A stretch of 64,000 nucleotides of DNA from the NCBI RefSeq assembly GCF_900141805.1, contig NZ_FQYN01000004.1:434001-498000 (forward strand), given 5' to 3'. The stretch comes from Hymenobacter daecheongensis DSM 21074 (GTDB lineage Bacteria > Bacteroidota > Bacteroidia > Cytophagales > Hymenobacteraceae). Both the position numbers and the translations under genes were made by a program. Shown one piece after another: positions 25,131 to 34,201 of this stretch (positions are counted from its first letter, which is position 1; every line of letters starts with the position of its first letter). The notes under the pieces are model-generated. The model saw nothing but the letters and a program-made list of their open reading frames with translations, did not search any database and had not been told where the DNA came from.

Positions 25131-26108
25131 ATGACTGCCAAAACCCCGGATACCGCCCCCGAAAACTCCACTCTGCACCCGCGCAACGCCCACCAGGGCC
25201 GCTACGATTTCGCGCAGCTGGTGCAGGCCCTGCCGGCGCTGAAGCCCTTCGTGGCTCCCAACGCCTACGGCACCGAATCGGTAGATTTCGGCGACCCGGC
25301 CGCGGTGCGGATGCTAAACCGGGCGCTGCTGAAGCAGTTCTACGGCATCGAGCACTGGGATATTCCGGCCAACTACCTCTGCCCGCCCATCCCCGGCCGC
25401 GCCGACTACATCCACTACCTCGCCGATTTATTGGCCTCCGTAAATGAAGGCCAGGTGCCGCGCGGCAAGTCCGTGCGCGTGCTCGATGTGGGCGTGGGGG
25501 CCAACTGCATCTACCCCATCATCGGCCACCAGCAGTACGGCTGGCACTTCGTGGGCTCCGATACCGATGCGGTGGCGCTGCGCACCGCCAAAGCCATTGT
25601 GGGAGCCAACCCGGCCCTGACCGGCAACATCGACCTGCGCCAGCAGCCCGACTCGCGCCACATTCTGCACGGCATCCTAAAGCCCCGCGAGCAGTTCGAC
25701 CTCACGCTCTGCAACCCGCCCTTCTACGCCTCGCTGGCCGAAGCCTCGGCCGACAACCGCCGCAAGCAGCACAACCTGGGCGTAAAGCACGGCACCAAGC
25801 CGGCGCCCAACCTGAACTTCGGCGGCCAGCCCGGCGAGCTGTGGTATCCCGGCGGCGAGGAAGCCTTCGTGCGCCGCATGGTGCAGGAAAGCGCCCAGAT
25901 TCCGACCCAGGGCTTCTGGTTCACCTCGCTCATCTCGAAGAAAACCACCCTGCCCGGCATCTACAAAGAACTGCAATGGGCCAAAGCCTACGAAGTACGC
26001 ACCATCGACATGGCCCAGGGCCAGAAGAAAAGCCGCTTCGTGGCCTGGACGTTTCTGGATGCCGAGCAGCAGCAGGCGTGGCGGCAGGCGCGGTGGGTGA
26101 AGGGGTGA
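25131..26108 (+). CDS. rlmF: 23S rRNA (adenine(1618)-N(6))-methyltransferase
   Basis: A 325-residue RlmF starting MTAKTPDTAPENSTLHPRNA at 25131. SAM-binding is seen in VRVLDVGVGANCIYPIIG and the base-flipping catalytic motif is NPPFY in DLTLCNPPFYASLAEAS. The family-typical HPRNxHQGRYDF start and KPAPNLNFGGQ segment are present. It methylates A1618 of 23S rRNA. Length matches E. coli RlmF (308) with a short N-terminal extension. It is divergent from the ABC ATPase gene. Confidence 0.93.
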   Translation: MTAKTPDTAPENSTLHPRNAHQGRYDFAQLVQALPALKPFVAPNAYGTESVDFGDPAAVRMLNRALLKQFYGIEHWDIPANYLCPPIPGRADYIHYLADLLASVNEGQVPRGKSVRVLDVGVGANCIYPIIGHQQYGWHFVGSDTDAVALRTAKAIVGANPALTGNIDLRQQPDSRHILHGILKPREQFDLTLCNPPFYASLAEASADNRRKQHNLGVKHGTKPAPNLNFGGQPGELWYPGGEEAFVRRMVQESAQIPTQGFWFTSLISKKTTLPGIYKELQWAKAYEVRTIDMAQGQKKSRFVAWTFLDAEQQQAWRQARWVKG

Positions 26109-26372
26109 GTTCTCGTTAAAACCAGTCTGCAGCGACGACGAGGATAGTATCTTGGGACGACCAGGGGTGGAACTAAAGAAGTAAAAGGGCACAGGCCCCA
26201 GGGCTTTTTTATTTGTTTTGAGCATTAATGACAGCAAGGCTAATAGTGATTGTATTGCTACCGTTTATTAACGCAATAATGATGAATTAATGGAATTTTG
26301 CTTCTGTTTTTAATAGACAAAACGCTGATACTATAGGGCATTTCAGGACAAAATCACATTAACCGAAAGGCA

Positions 26373-26951
26373 TTGGAAGCACTCACGTTTATAGGAATTT
26401 TAATAATTATTTTTCTCGCAATAGCAATAACACCCGCGGTGTTGACTTATTTCATTCCGAAAAAGCTTGGATATCCAAAAACAGCAAAATATTTAACAGC
26501 AATTTATGCAATATCAGCACTAGCTATTACATTTTTTATCGTATTTGAAGACCAATTTTTCACAAAGAACGACGCCAGAAAATTGGTAGAAGAACAAGAA
26601 GTTAAGTTGATAGATGAATTTACTTTAGTGGAAAACGAATCGATGTTCGCGATAGGTGATTACTACCATACCTTTACGTTAAAAATATCGGCGCGTGATA
26701 GGCAACAAATAATAAATGAGATTAAAAAATCGAAAAGCCATAAATCCAAAAACAACTCCATCGAAGACCTGCTTTACCAGAACGACAATAGGTATTTCGG
26801 GCCAAAAATTGTTCAAATTTATGAAACCGACAAATCATACATTAGAGAATACTTTAAACCAAGCGGGCGACAAGGTTACGCACCTACATTTAGAAGAATA
26901 TCAATAAGCAAAACAGAAAATAAGTTAATATTTGAAGACATTAATGAATAG
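26373..26951 (+). CDS. AT-rich hypothetical membrane protein
   Basis: A 192-residue protein read from a TTG start at 26373; no in-frame ATG precedes the first helix. Two membrane helices (about residues 5-27 and 39-58) are followed by a Lys/Glu-rich soluble tail (KNDARKLVEEQEVKLIDEFT; YFKPSGRQGYAPTFRRIS). Base composition is strikingly AT-rich against the high-GC chromosome, with AT-type codon choice, which suggests recent acquisition. No family recognised. The 264 bp upstream (26109-26372) is AT-rich and shows no other gene. Confidence 0.68.
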   Translation: MEALTFIGILIIIFLAIAITPAVLTYFIPKKLGYPKTAKYLTAIYAISALAITFFIVFEDQFFTKNDARKLVEEQEVKLIDEFTLVENESMFAIGDYYHTFTLKISARDRQQIINEIKKSKSHKSKNNSIEDLLYQNDNRYFGPKIVQIYETDKSYIREYFKPSGRQGYAPTFRRISISKTENKLIFEDINE

Positions 26952-26963
26952 AAAAATGGCTAA

Positions 26964-27144
26964 CTGGCGCGAGTCTAGCGCAGCATAACTCGTGACCAGC
27001 TATTATATAAAGTGTGTACCTCCATTGCCGCAATGCGGCAAACTGGAGCCGCGCCAATAGTTAACAACTGTATCGTTACAGCGGATTAGGCGCATCCTCA
27101 TGGCATGAAAAGGCACGAGTTACGCTGCGCTAAACTCGCGCCAG
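26964..27144. repeat. Inverted repeat, family E, copy 1
   Basis: Arms CTGGCGCGAGTCTAGCGCAG.. and ..CTGCGCTAAACTCGCGCCAG enclose about 115 bp. The enclosed part holds TGTACCTC..TGCCGCAA and a GTATCGTTA phrase. The same architecture and several interior phrases recur at 57931-58122. Confidence 0.82.
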
Positions 27145-27164
27145 CAACATCCCGAAATAAACGC

Positions 27165-27200
27165 AAACAGCCCCCGCAACTTCCATTGCGGGGGCTGTTT
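27165..27200. terminator. Terminator downstream of rny
   Basis: A perfect stem AAACAGCCCCCGCAA / TTGCGGGGGCTGTTT with a 6-nt loop, 20 bp past the rny stop. It is symmetric and could work in both directions. Confidence 0.82.
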
Positions 27201-27219
27201 GAATTCCGAATACAGGCGC

Positions 27220-28917
27220 TTACTTCGCGTAGGCCACCGCCCGCATTTCGCGAATCACGGTAATTTTAATCTGGCCGGGATACTGCATTTCCTTCTCGAT
27301 TTTCTGCGAGATTTCGTAGCTCAGCTCCTGGGCGCGCTCGTCGGTTACGTTGTCGGCATTCACCATCACGCGCAGCTCGCGGCCGGCCTGGATGGCGTAG
27401 CACTGCAGCACGCCGGCAAAGCCCACGGCGGTTTCTTCGAGCTGCTTGAGGCGCTTGATGTAGCTTTCCATCATCTCGCGGCGGGCACCGGGGCGGGAGC
27501 CCGAAATGGCGTCGCAGGCCTGCACGAGCGGCGAAATCATGGCCGTCATCTCAATTTCGTCGTGGTGGGCGCCGATGGCGTTGACCACGTCGGGGTGCTC
27601 CTTATACTTCTTGGCCATCTCCATGCCCAGGATGGCGTGGGGAAGCTCGGGCTCCTCGGTGCTCACCTTGCCGATGTCGTGGAGCAAGCCGGCGCGCTTG
27701 GCTTTCTTCACGTCGAGGCCCATTTCGGCGGCCATCGTGGCGCAGAGATTAGCTACTTCGCGCGAGTGCTGGAGCAGGTTCTGGCCGTAGGAGGAGCGGA
27801 AGCGCATCCGGCCCACCATCTTAATCAGCTCGGGGTGCAGGCCGTGAATGCCCAGGTCAATGATGGTCCGCTCGCCGATTTCGACGATTTCCTCGTCGAT
27901 GTTCTTGCGGGTTTTGGCCACGATTTCCTCGATGCGGGCCGGGTGAATGCGGCCGTCCTTCACCAGCAGGTGCAGCGACAAACGCGCCACCTCGCGGCGC
28001 ACCGGGTCGAAGCCGGAGATGATGATGGCCTCAGGTGTATCGTCCACAATGATTTCGACGCCGGTAGCGGCTTCCAGGGCGCGGATGTTGCGACCCTCAC
28101 GGCCAATAATCTTGCCTTTTACGTCGTCGGATTCAATGTTGAAAATCGACACGCAGTTTTCGATGGCATGCTCGGCGGCGGTGCGCTGAATGGTTTCGAG
28201 CACCACTTTCTTGGCGTCCTTGGTGGCCGAAAGCTTGGCCTGGGCCACCACGTCCTTGATGTAGGATGAGGCCTGAATCTGGGCTTCGTTCTTGAGCGAC
28301 TCCACCAACTGCTCGCGGGCTTCGGCGGCGGTCAGGCCCGAAATTGTTTCGAGCTGGTGCTGCACCTGGCTGAGCTGGGCGTGAAGGGCCTCGCGGGTGC
28401 TTTCCAGCTCCTCTTCTACTTCCTGCTCGCGTTGCTGAAGCTTAGCCAACTGGGTTTCCAGAGTGGCTCGGCGCTTTTCTTCCTGGGCATCGAGCCGCTC
28501 GCGCTGCTGGGCCGAGTCGTTCTGGAGCTTTTCGCGCAGGGCGTCGAGGTCCTGCTCCTTTTTCTGGAGCTGCTCCAGCTGGCGCTGGGTGGTGAGGGTG
28601 AGCTGCTTGATGCTCTGCTCCTGCTCTACCACGCCCTGGCGGCGCTGGGTCAACTCGGCGTCGAGCTCCTGTTTCTGGCGCTTGCTGTCCTGCTCAAATT
28701 CGTTTTTGAGCTGGCGAAACTTGTCTTTCGACTGCTGAATCCGCTCGTCGCGGGTGCGGGTGGCCTGGGCTTCGGCCTCCTGGAGGATGAGTTGGGCGCG
28801 GGCTTTGGCGTCGGATTCGTGGTCAAGGTTGACCTTGCCGGCCAGCCGGCGCCCCACCACAATGCCAACCCCAAGGGCAAGCACGGCGGCCAGGATGATA
28901 TACAAAATGTCGGGCAT
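27220..28917 (-). CDS. rny: Ribonuclease Y
   Basis: A 565-residue RNase Y. The N-terminal membrane helix ([19 protein letters not shown]) is followed by a long coiled coil (about residues 35-250), a KH domain ([20 protein letters not shown]) and an HD domain with LLHDIGKVS and HDEIEMTA. It is a membrane-bound endoribonuclease that starts mRNA decay. Length is slightly above the usual 520. It lies downstream of zapA on the same strand (123-bp gap), an arrangement common in Bacteroidota. Confidence 0.96.
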   Translation of the reverse strand: MPDILYIILAAVLALGVGIVVGRRLAGKVNLDHESDAKARAQLILQEAEAQATRTRDERIQQSKDKFRQLKNEFEQDSKRQKQELDAELTQRRQGVVEQEQSIKQLTLTTQRQLEQLQKKEQDLDALREKLQNDSAQQRERLDAQEEKRRATLETQLAKLQQREQEVEEELESTREALHAQLSQVQHQLETISGLTAAEAREQLVESLKNEAQIQASSYIKDVVAQAKLSATKDAKKVVLETIQRTAAEHAIENCVSIFNIESDDVKGKIIGREGRNIRALEAATGVEIIVDDTPEAIIISGFDPVRREVARLSLHLLVKDGRIHPARIEEIVAKTRKNIDEEIVEIGERTIIDLGIHGLHPELIKMVGRMRFRSSYGQNLLQHSREVANLCATMAAEMGLDVKKAKRAGLLHDIGKVSTEEPELPHAILGMEMAKKYKEHPDVVNAIGAHHDEIEMTAMISPLVQACDAISGSRPGARREMMESYIKRLKQLEETAVGFAGVLQCYAIQAGRELRVMVNADNVTDERAQELSYEISQKIEKEMQYPGQIKITVIREMRAVAYAK

Positions 28918-29040
28918 GAGCTATGGTTTTTGAAGGTGGGGAAGAAACCATAACACGGGAATTTTGCCGACGACGAACGAAGGACGGAGCCGCTTGCCCC
29001 ACCCGATTCGAGTCTGAAACCTATGCCAGCGCCCGGCGCC

Positions 29041-29331
29041 TTAGCCGAGCACCACCCCCGAAAGCAGCTCGTCCAAACGCGCGAGGCGTTCGGTCAGCGC
29101 GGCATCGGTGCCGTCCTTTTCCTTGCTGACCTTCAGGCCGTCAGCCATGGTGGACAAGGCAATCATGGCCAGCAGATCCTGCTTGTCCTGAATGCCGTAC
29201 TGCTCGCGAAATTCCTTGATCCGCTCGCCCAGCAGGCGGCCCGCCAGGCGCAGGCGCTCCTCCTCCTGCGGGGCCACCCGCATCGGGTAATCCCGGTCGG
29301 CAATGCGGATTTTGATGGAAAGTTCGCTCAT
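29041..29331 (-). CDS. zapA: Cell division protein ZapA
   Basis: A 96-residue ZapA family protein. The N-terminal beta part has SIKIRIADRDYPMRV, followed by EEERLRLAGRLLGERIKEF and the long C-terminal helix (DLLAMIALSTMADGL). ZapA binds and crosslinks FtsZ filaments at midcell. A small coiled-coil protein is encoded 30 nt upstream, so the two likely form an operon and may act together. Confidence 0.9.
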   Translation of the reverse strand: MSELSIKIRIADRDYPMRVAPQEEERLRLAGRLLGERIKEFREQYGIQDKQDLLAMIALSTMADGLKVSKEKDGTDAALTERLARLDELLSGVVLG

Positions 29332-29361
29332 CGGAGCAGGTGTCGTAAGGGTTGATGGTGG

Positions 29362-29658
29362 CTATTCTCTCAAATAGGCAAGGCACTTATCTATTTCGCG
29401 GATATATTCGTTGAGGCGAAGTTTCAGCTCGTTTGCGTTGGCAGGTTCCCCTGCTATGGTATTGACAAGTTTAGCGATATTCTCCTGATTCTGGAAATCC
29501 TTGAGCTGCCGCTCCCGGTCGCGCACGTCGGCGCGCAGCTGCTGAATGGTGGTGTTGGCATCGGCCAAATCCTCGCGCAGCCCCTGATAGGCAGCCACTA
29601 ACGACGTGACTTGTCGTTCGAGACGGTCTAGTTGGGCAAGCTGCTGGGAAGAGGCCAT
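29362..29658 (-). CDS. Coiled-coil protein upstream of zapA
   Basis: A 98-residue, almost wholly coiled-coil protein (QLAQLDRLERQVTSLVAAY; TTIQQLRADVRDRERQL), ending LKLRLNEYIREIDKCLAYL. This gene is regularly found before zapA in Bacteroidota. Its ZapB-like size and coil suggest a ZapA partner in the divisome, an inference from context. No enzymatic motif. Confidence 0.82.
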   Translation of the reverse strand: MASSQQLAQLDRLERQVTSLVAAYQGLREDLADANTTIQQLRADVRDRERQLKDFQNQENIAKLVNTIAGEPANANELKLRLNEYIREIDKCLAYLRE

Positions 29659-29829
29659 CGGAGAGGAAATATTTTGAGGCTAATGTAAGACGAAGTTACG
29701 GGCTATAGTACTTCGCGCTTAAAGTTGCGCTTTAACCTTCCGGGGGCGGAATGCAGATTGCCTTCCGTTGAATGTCATTCCGAGCATGTGGCGCATCAAG
29801 CCAGGGACTGAGGCACCTCGCTGGACATG

Positions 29830-29920
29830 ATCTGTCATCCTGAGCTTGCGAAGGACCTTATCACGTTCGAACGACTCGTTCGAACGTGATAAGGTCCTTC
29901 GCAAGCTCAGGATGACAGAT
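29830..29920. repeat. Perfect 91-bp palindrome, family B
   Basis: 45-bp arms are exact complements around a single central C at 29875. The arm starts ATCTGTCATCCTGAGCTTGC and ends TATCACGTTCGAACGA. The rest of the 271-bp gap (29659-29829) holds a partial family A-like end (GAATGTCATTCCGAGCATG) and no gene. The palindrome lies 9 bp beyond the pheT stop. Confidence 0.95.
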
Positions 29921-29929
29921 TCCTTTGGA

Positions 29930-32365
29930 CTACCGCCGAATAACCGCCCCGGCCTGCTGCTCGAACTGCTGGATCAGGCGCTGCATCACCGAGTCGATGG
30001 CCTGCTCGGTGAGGGTTTGGGTGGCATCCTGGAGGGTGAAGCTCACGGAGTAGGACTTCTTGCCCGCGCCCAGGTTTTCGCCCTCGTACACGTCGAATAC
30101 GTTCAGGCTTTGCAGCAGCTTTTTCTCGGTGCGCTGGGCAATCTGGCGGAGCTGGTCGAAGGTGACGGTTTTATCGACGACCAGTGACAGGTCGCGGCGC
30201 ACCTCGGGGAACTTGGGCAGCTCGCGGGCCGTGAGGGTGTTTTTGTACTTCTTCACCAGCCAGTCCCAGTCCAGCTCGGCGTACCACACGGGCTGGCTTA
30301 CGTCGAGGCGCTTGAGCACGGCCCCAGACACGGCCCCGAGCTGCGCTACGGGCTGATTCTGGGCCAGCAGCGTGAGGCCGCCGGCCAGGTAGGCGTGCTG
30401 CACCGGCTGCGACATCGGTTGCGGGAAACCCAGCGAGGCCAGCACCTGCTGCACGGCCCCGGCCAGCTGGTGGTAGGTCGCCTTATCGGATTTCTGCTGC
30501 CAGGTTTCGGGGGCGGTGTTGCCGGTGAGGTAGAGGACGAGCTTATTCTTCTCCGAGTACTTACCGTCAGCGGCGCGGTGGTAGGTTTTGCCGAACTCGT
30601 AGAGCCTCAGGTCGCGCTGGCGGCGGTTCACGTTGTAGCGAATCACCTCCAGACCCGAATGCAGCATGGTGGGGCGCATGACATTCAGGTCGGCGCTGTT
30701 GTAGTTCAGAATCGGCACCAGCTCCTCGTTTTTCTCGCCGGCCTTCTCGAAGTAGAGCGAGTTGGTAAGGGAGTTGGTAATGATTTCGGAGAAGCCCTGG
30801 CCGCTGAGCAGGCGGGCCGTGTTCTGGCGCACCACTTCCGGGTCGGGGTTTGGGAACTTGGCCAGATACGAAGCCGAGTTGTGGGGGCGCAGAGCCACGT
30901 GGTTGTAGCCGTAAATGCGCAGGATTTCCTCAATCACATCGGCCTCGCGGGTCACGTCCACCTTGTGGGGCGGAACAGACAAAATCCATTCGGCGTGGCC
31001 GGCTGCGTCCTCGTTTTCCTCCGAAATAAGAATGTCGAGGTCGGTGAGAATCTGGCGGATGCGCTCCGGGGCAATGAACTGGCCCACCAGCCGCTCGACG
31101 CGGGGCAGGCGCAGCCGCACGGCCGTGTGGCCAATGTGGTTCGGGTACTCATCAACGATAGGCGCAGCCGCAACAGCGCCGGCTACTTCCTGCAGCAGCA
31201 AAGCGGCGCGCTTCAGGGCCACGGGCACCATGTGCGGGTCGGTGCCGCGCTCGAAGCGGAAGGAAGCGTCAGTTTTGAGCTGGTGCACCTGCGCCGACTT
31301 GCGCACGGTGGCGGGCTGGAAGTAGGCGCTTTCCAGAAACACGCGCGTGGTGGCATCCGTTACGCCCGAGGTCTGGCCGCCGAACACGCCGGCCAAGGCC
31401 ATCGGCGTGCCATTCGCGTCGGCAATAACCAAATCGGCGGCTTTCAGGGTGCGCTCGGTGCCGTCGAGGGTGGTGAACTTCTCCCCTTCCGCGGCCCGCT
31501 TCACGATAATCTTCTGGCCCGTAATCTGGTCGGCGTCGAAGGCGTGCAGGGGCTGCCCCAGCTCGTGAAGCACGAAGTTGGTTGCGTCCACCACGTTGTT
31601 GATGGGCGACAGGCCGATGCTGCGCAGGCGGCGCTGCAGCCACTCCGGCGACGGGCCCACTTGCACGTTTTCGAGCAGCAGACCGGCGTAGCGCGGGTTG
31701 GCTTCCTGGTCCTGAATCTCAACGGCAATATTCCGCTCCGCCGTGGCCGGAGCGTGGAAGTGACTGATGTCGGGCAGGTGGCAGGGCTGGCGCAGCAGGG
31801 CGCGCAGCTCGCGGGCCACGCCGTAGTGGGAGGCCGCGTCGGCGCGGTTGGGCGTGAGGCCGATTTCGAAGACCGAATCGGAGCCCAGGCCGAAGTAGTC
31901 GGCGGCGGGGGTGCCGTTGGGCAGGTCGGTGTCCAGCTCCATAATGCCGGCGTGCGAGGTGCCCAGCCCGATTTCGTCCTCGGCGCAGATCATGCCCTCC
32001 GACGCTGCGCCCCGGATTTTGGACTTCTTGATCTTGAACGGCTCGCCCTGCGCGGGGTAGAGCTGCGCGCCTTCCAGAGCCACTACTACTTTCAGGCCGG
32101 CCCGCACATTGGCGGCGCCGCACACAATCTGGCGGGGCGTGCCGTCGCCCACATCCACAGTGGTCAGGCTGAGCTTGTCGGCGTCGGGGTGCTTTTCGCA
32201 GGTCAGCACGGTGCCCAGCACCAGGCCGCGCAGACCGCCGCGGATGCTTTCCAGCTCCTCAATGCCTTCCACTTCCAGCCCCGAGCCGGTGAGCAGCTTA
32301 CCGATTTCCTCGGCGGGTTGGTGGGCAGGAATAAGCGTGCGGAGCCAGTCGAGGGATATTTTCAT
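29930..32365 (-). CDS. pheT: Phenylalanine--tRNA ligase beta subunit
   Basis: An 811-residue PheT. Domains in order are an N-terminal tRNA-binding EMAP-type domain (about 40-150), B3/B4 editing domain, B5 domain (about 400-480), catalytic-like core (about 490-700) and C-terminal ferredoxin-fold anticodon-binding domain (LPKFPEVRRDLSLVVDKTVT onward). Partner PheS is not in the window. Length is normal. A family B palindrome follows immediately after the stop. Confidence 0.97.
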   Translation of the reverse strand: MKISLDWLRTLIPAHQPAEEIGKLLTGSGLEVEGIEELESIRGGLRGLVLGTVLTCEKHPDADKLSLTTVDVGDGTPRQIVCGAANVRAGLKVVVALEGAQLYPAQGEPFKIKKSKIRGAASEGMICAEDEIGLGTSHAGIMELDTDLPNGTPAADYFGLGSDSVFEIGLTPNRADAASHYGVARELRALLRQPCHLPDISHFHAPATAERNIAVEIQDQEANPRYAGLLLENVQVGPSPEWLQRRLRSIGLSPINNVVDATNFVLHELGQPLHAFDADQITGQKIIVKRAAEGEKFTTLDGTERTLKAADLVIADANGTPMALAGVFGGQTSGVTDATTRVFLESAYFQPATVRKSAQVHQLKTDASFRFERGTDPHMVPVALKRAALLLQEVAGAVAAAPIVDEYPNHIGHTAVRLRLPRVERLVGQFIAPERIRQILTDLDILISEENEDAAGHAEWILSVPPHKVDVTREADVIEEILRIYGYNHVALRPHNSASYLAKFPNPDPEVVRQNTARLLSGQGFSEIITNSLTNSLYFEKAGEKNEELVPILNYNSADLNVMRPTMLHSGLEVIRYNVNRRQRDLRLYEFGKTYHRAADGKYSEKNKLVLYLTGNTAPETWQQKSDKATYHQLAGAVQQVLASLGFPQPMSQPVQHAYLAGGLTLLAQNQPVAQLGAVSGAVLKRLDVSQPVWYAELDWDWLVKKYKNTLTARELPKFPEVRRDLSLVVDKTVTFDQLRQIAQRTEKKLLQSLNVFDVYEGENLGAGKKSYSVSFTLQDATQTLTEQAIDSVMQRLIQQFEQQAGAVIRR

Positions 32366-32414
32366 GGTTGAGTTGCCAGTTGCAGATTGCCAGCAGCATG
32401 GCCGGCAGAGGAAA

Positions 32415-32422
32415 CAAAGGTA
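32415..32422 (-). promoter_or_regulatory. -7 box upstream of pheT
   Basis: The minus strand reads TACCTTTG (TAnnTTTG consensus) 50 nt before the pheT start. A T-rich stretch (TTTTC) sits near the expected -33 position. Confidence 0.45.
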
Positions 32423-32529
32423 CGGAATCGGGCGGGCGGCGAAAACGACGACCTGAGCCCATATATCAATCGAACCTCCATACTCTGGCGGCGCCCGGCA
32501 TGACGGTCCGATTGGTCAGGCCAGCGCCC

Positions 32530-33219
32530 TTAATGCTTGTGCCCGGTGTGGTCGGTTTCGGGGAAGCTTTTCTCACCGGCTTTCACTTCCACAGCTAGGC
32601 GGTTTTCCTGGGGGGGCACGGGGCAGGCGAAGCTGCCCCCGTAGGCGCAATAAGGGTTATAGGCCTGGTTGAAGTCCAGCGTTACCTCGTCTTCGCCGGG
32701 CGGCGGCGGGGCCACGTCGAGGTAACGGCCGCCGCCGTAAGTAGCGAAGCCGTTGGTTTTGTCGGTGAAGGCCAGGAAGAGCTTGCCGTCCTGGTCGTCG
32801 AGCTTGAGCAATACGGTGAGCTGCTGCGGAGTGCCGTTCAGCTCAAATCTGGCCTGGCCCCAGCGCAGGTAGGTTTCGGTTTTGCCGTCGGTGAGCGGAA
32901 TCTGAACGGTTTCGCCCTTGGTGGAGCGCTCCAGCCGGGCATCTACCACGTAGCTTTTGTCGGGCAGGAAGTAGCGCAGGCTGTCGAACTGGTCGCGCTG
33001 CTCGGCGGTGAGGGGCGAATTTTTGGCGCGGCGAAACGAGTCGTTTTTCTCCTTGCGGATCTTGTTGATGCCGGCGGCAAACTGGTTGTTGCCCAGCACC
33101 AGATCTTGCAGGAAGTAGCCGAAAATGACCAAAAGGCCGAAAGCGAGGAGAAGCTTGGGGTTGATACGCAACTTGGGGAATGTTAAATGTTGGATGTTAA
33201 ATGGTGAATCGTTTGTCAT
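32530..33219 (-). CDS. DUF1684 domain-containing protein
   Basis: A protein of up to 229 residues. After a membrane anchor (LLLAFGLLVIFGYFLQDLVL) comes the DUF1684 domain, with RAKNSPLTAEQRDQFDSLRYF, FATYGGGRYLDV and DFNQAYNPYCAYG as family hallmarks. The His at the C-terminus (TDHTGHKH) is typical of lipoprotein-like relatives. The ATG at 33219 lies inside a family B repeat, and the first 16 residues are repeat-derived, so a TTG at 33171 giving (M)RINPKLLLAF may be the true start. Function unknown. Confidence 0.85.
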   Translation of the reverse strand: MTNDSPFNIQHLTFPKLRINPKLLLAFGLLVIFGYFLQDLVLGNNQFAAGINKIRKEKNDSFRRAKNSPLTAEQRDQFDSLRYFLPDKSYVVDARLERSTKGETVQIPLTDGKTETYLRWGQARFELNGTPQQLTVLLKLDDQDGKLFLAFTDKTNGFATYGGGRYLDVAPPPPGEDEVTLDFNQAYNPYCAYGGSFACPVPPQENRLAVEVKAGEKSFPETDHTGHKH

Positions 33220-33322
33220 CCTGAGCTTGCGAAGGACCTTATGGGATTAGAACGAGTCGTTGTTACAAATCCCGTTCTAATTCCATAAGGTCCTTCGCAA
33301 GCTCAGGATGACAAACGATTCA
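33205..33322. repeat. Inverted repeat, family B, with extended arms
   Basis: Arms of about 40 bp run TGAATCGTTTGTCATCCTGA .. and complement. The loop contains GATTAGAACGA and its partial complement. It separates the DUF1684 and radC genes. Confidence 0.85.
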
Positions 33323-33342
33323 ACCCTCAAAATTCAACATTT

Positions 33343-34086
33343 CTACAGAATGCCTTCGTCGGCGAAGCTGTAGTAGCCCAGGTCGGTATAGATCAGGTGG
33401 TCGAGCACCGGCAGATCCAGGAACTGGCCGGCTTCCTTGAGCTTGCGGGTGAGGGCAATATCGGCGGCCGAGGGGCTGCGGTTGCCGCTGGGGTGGTTGT
33501 GCACCAGAATAATGCTGCTGGCCAGCTGTTCCAGGGCTTCTTTAAAAATCAGCTTCGGGTCGGCCACGGTGCCGGCTACGCCGCCGCTGCTGATGCTGAC
33601 TTTGCGCATCACCACGTTGGCGCGGTTCAGCAAAATCACCCAGAACTCCTCGTGGGGCAAATCCTGCAAGTGCGGGCGCACGGCGCTATAAATGTCGCGG
33701 GAGCAGGTGATGGTGACGCGGGCGGCGGCGGCGGTTTCCTTACGGCGGCGGCCCAGTTCCAGCGCTGCGATAATGGTAATGGCTTTGGCCTCGCCGATGC
33801 CTTTGTGGCGCATCAGATCTTTGAGCGAGAGGCGGGCCAGCTCGTTGAGGTCGTTCTGCACGGCGGCCAGAATCAGCTTGGCCACATCTACGGCGGAGAG
33901 CTTGGCGGTGCCCGAGCCCAGCAGAATGGCCAGCAGCTCGGCCTCAGAAAGGGCGGTGCGGCCCTTCTGCATCAGCTTTTCGCGGGGCCGGTCCTCCTCA
34001 GCCCAGCTCTTGATGCTGAAGCTGGCAGGGGTTTGATAAGGCGTAGGAACCGGTAATTCTTCGGACAGATTGTCAAACGATTTCAT
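33343..34086 (-). CDS. radC: RadC family JAB-domain protein
   Basis: A 247-residue RadC starting MKSFDNLSEELPVPTPYQTP at 34086; an earlier in-frame ATG (34251) overlaps the divergent gene. The N-terminal helix-hairpin-helix part (LARLSLKDLMRHKGIGEAKA) is followed by the JAB/MPN metal motif HNHPSGNRSPSAAD with upstream Glu. Once linked to DNA repair, the role of RadC proteins is uncertain. It is divergent from the metallophosphoesterase gene. Confidence 0.93.
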   Translation of the reverse strand: MKSFDNLSEELPVPTPYQTPASFSIKSWAEEDRPREKLMQKGRTALSEAELLAILLGSGTAKLSAVDVAKLILAAVQNDLNELARLSLKDLMRHKGIGEAKAITIIAALELGRRRKETAAAARVTITCSRDIYSAVRPHLQDLPHEEFWVILLNRANVVMRKVSISSGGVAGTVADPKLIFKEALEQLASSIILVHNHPSGNRSPSAADIALTRKLKEAGQFLDLPVLDHLIYTDLGYYSFADEGIL

Positions 34087-34201
34087 CTGGTATTGGTGTT
34101 GCAGGGCGTAGCGGATAAAGTAAAGCCGGGCGCTGTTCGTCTGGTAAAGTAGCCGGCGGCGACCAAAACTTACGCCCGCCGGAGTAGTTTCTTCCCTAGT
34201 T

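Noticed and set aside
28918..29040. 6S RNA next to zapA
   Set aside because: The zapA-rny gap is only 123 bp and shows no long central-bubble hairpin; 6S RNA is about 180 nt.
30395..32371. 658-codon open frame antisense to pheT
   Set aside because: It is the GC-biased mirror of pheT, His/Arg/Gly-rich with no domain. Similar long antisense frames lie over ade (10837-11910), the T9SS protein (18783-20039), rny (27199-28269), fbaA (39962-41068), dnaX and the M16 gene (50971-52158), and were treated the same way.
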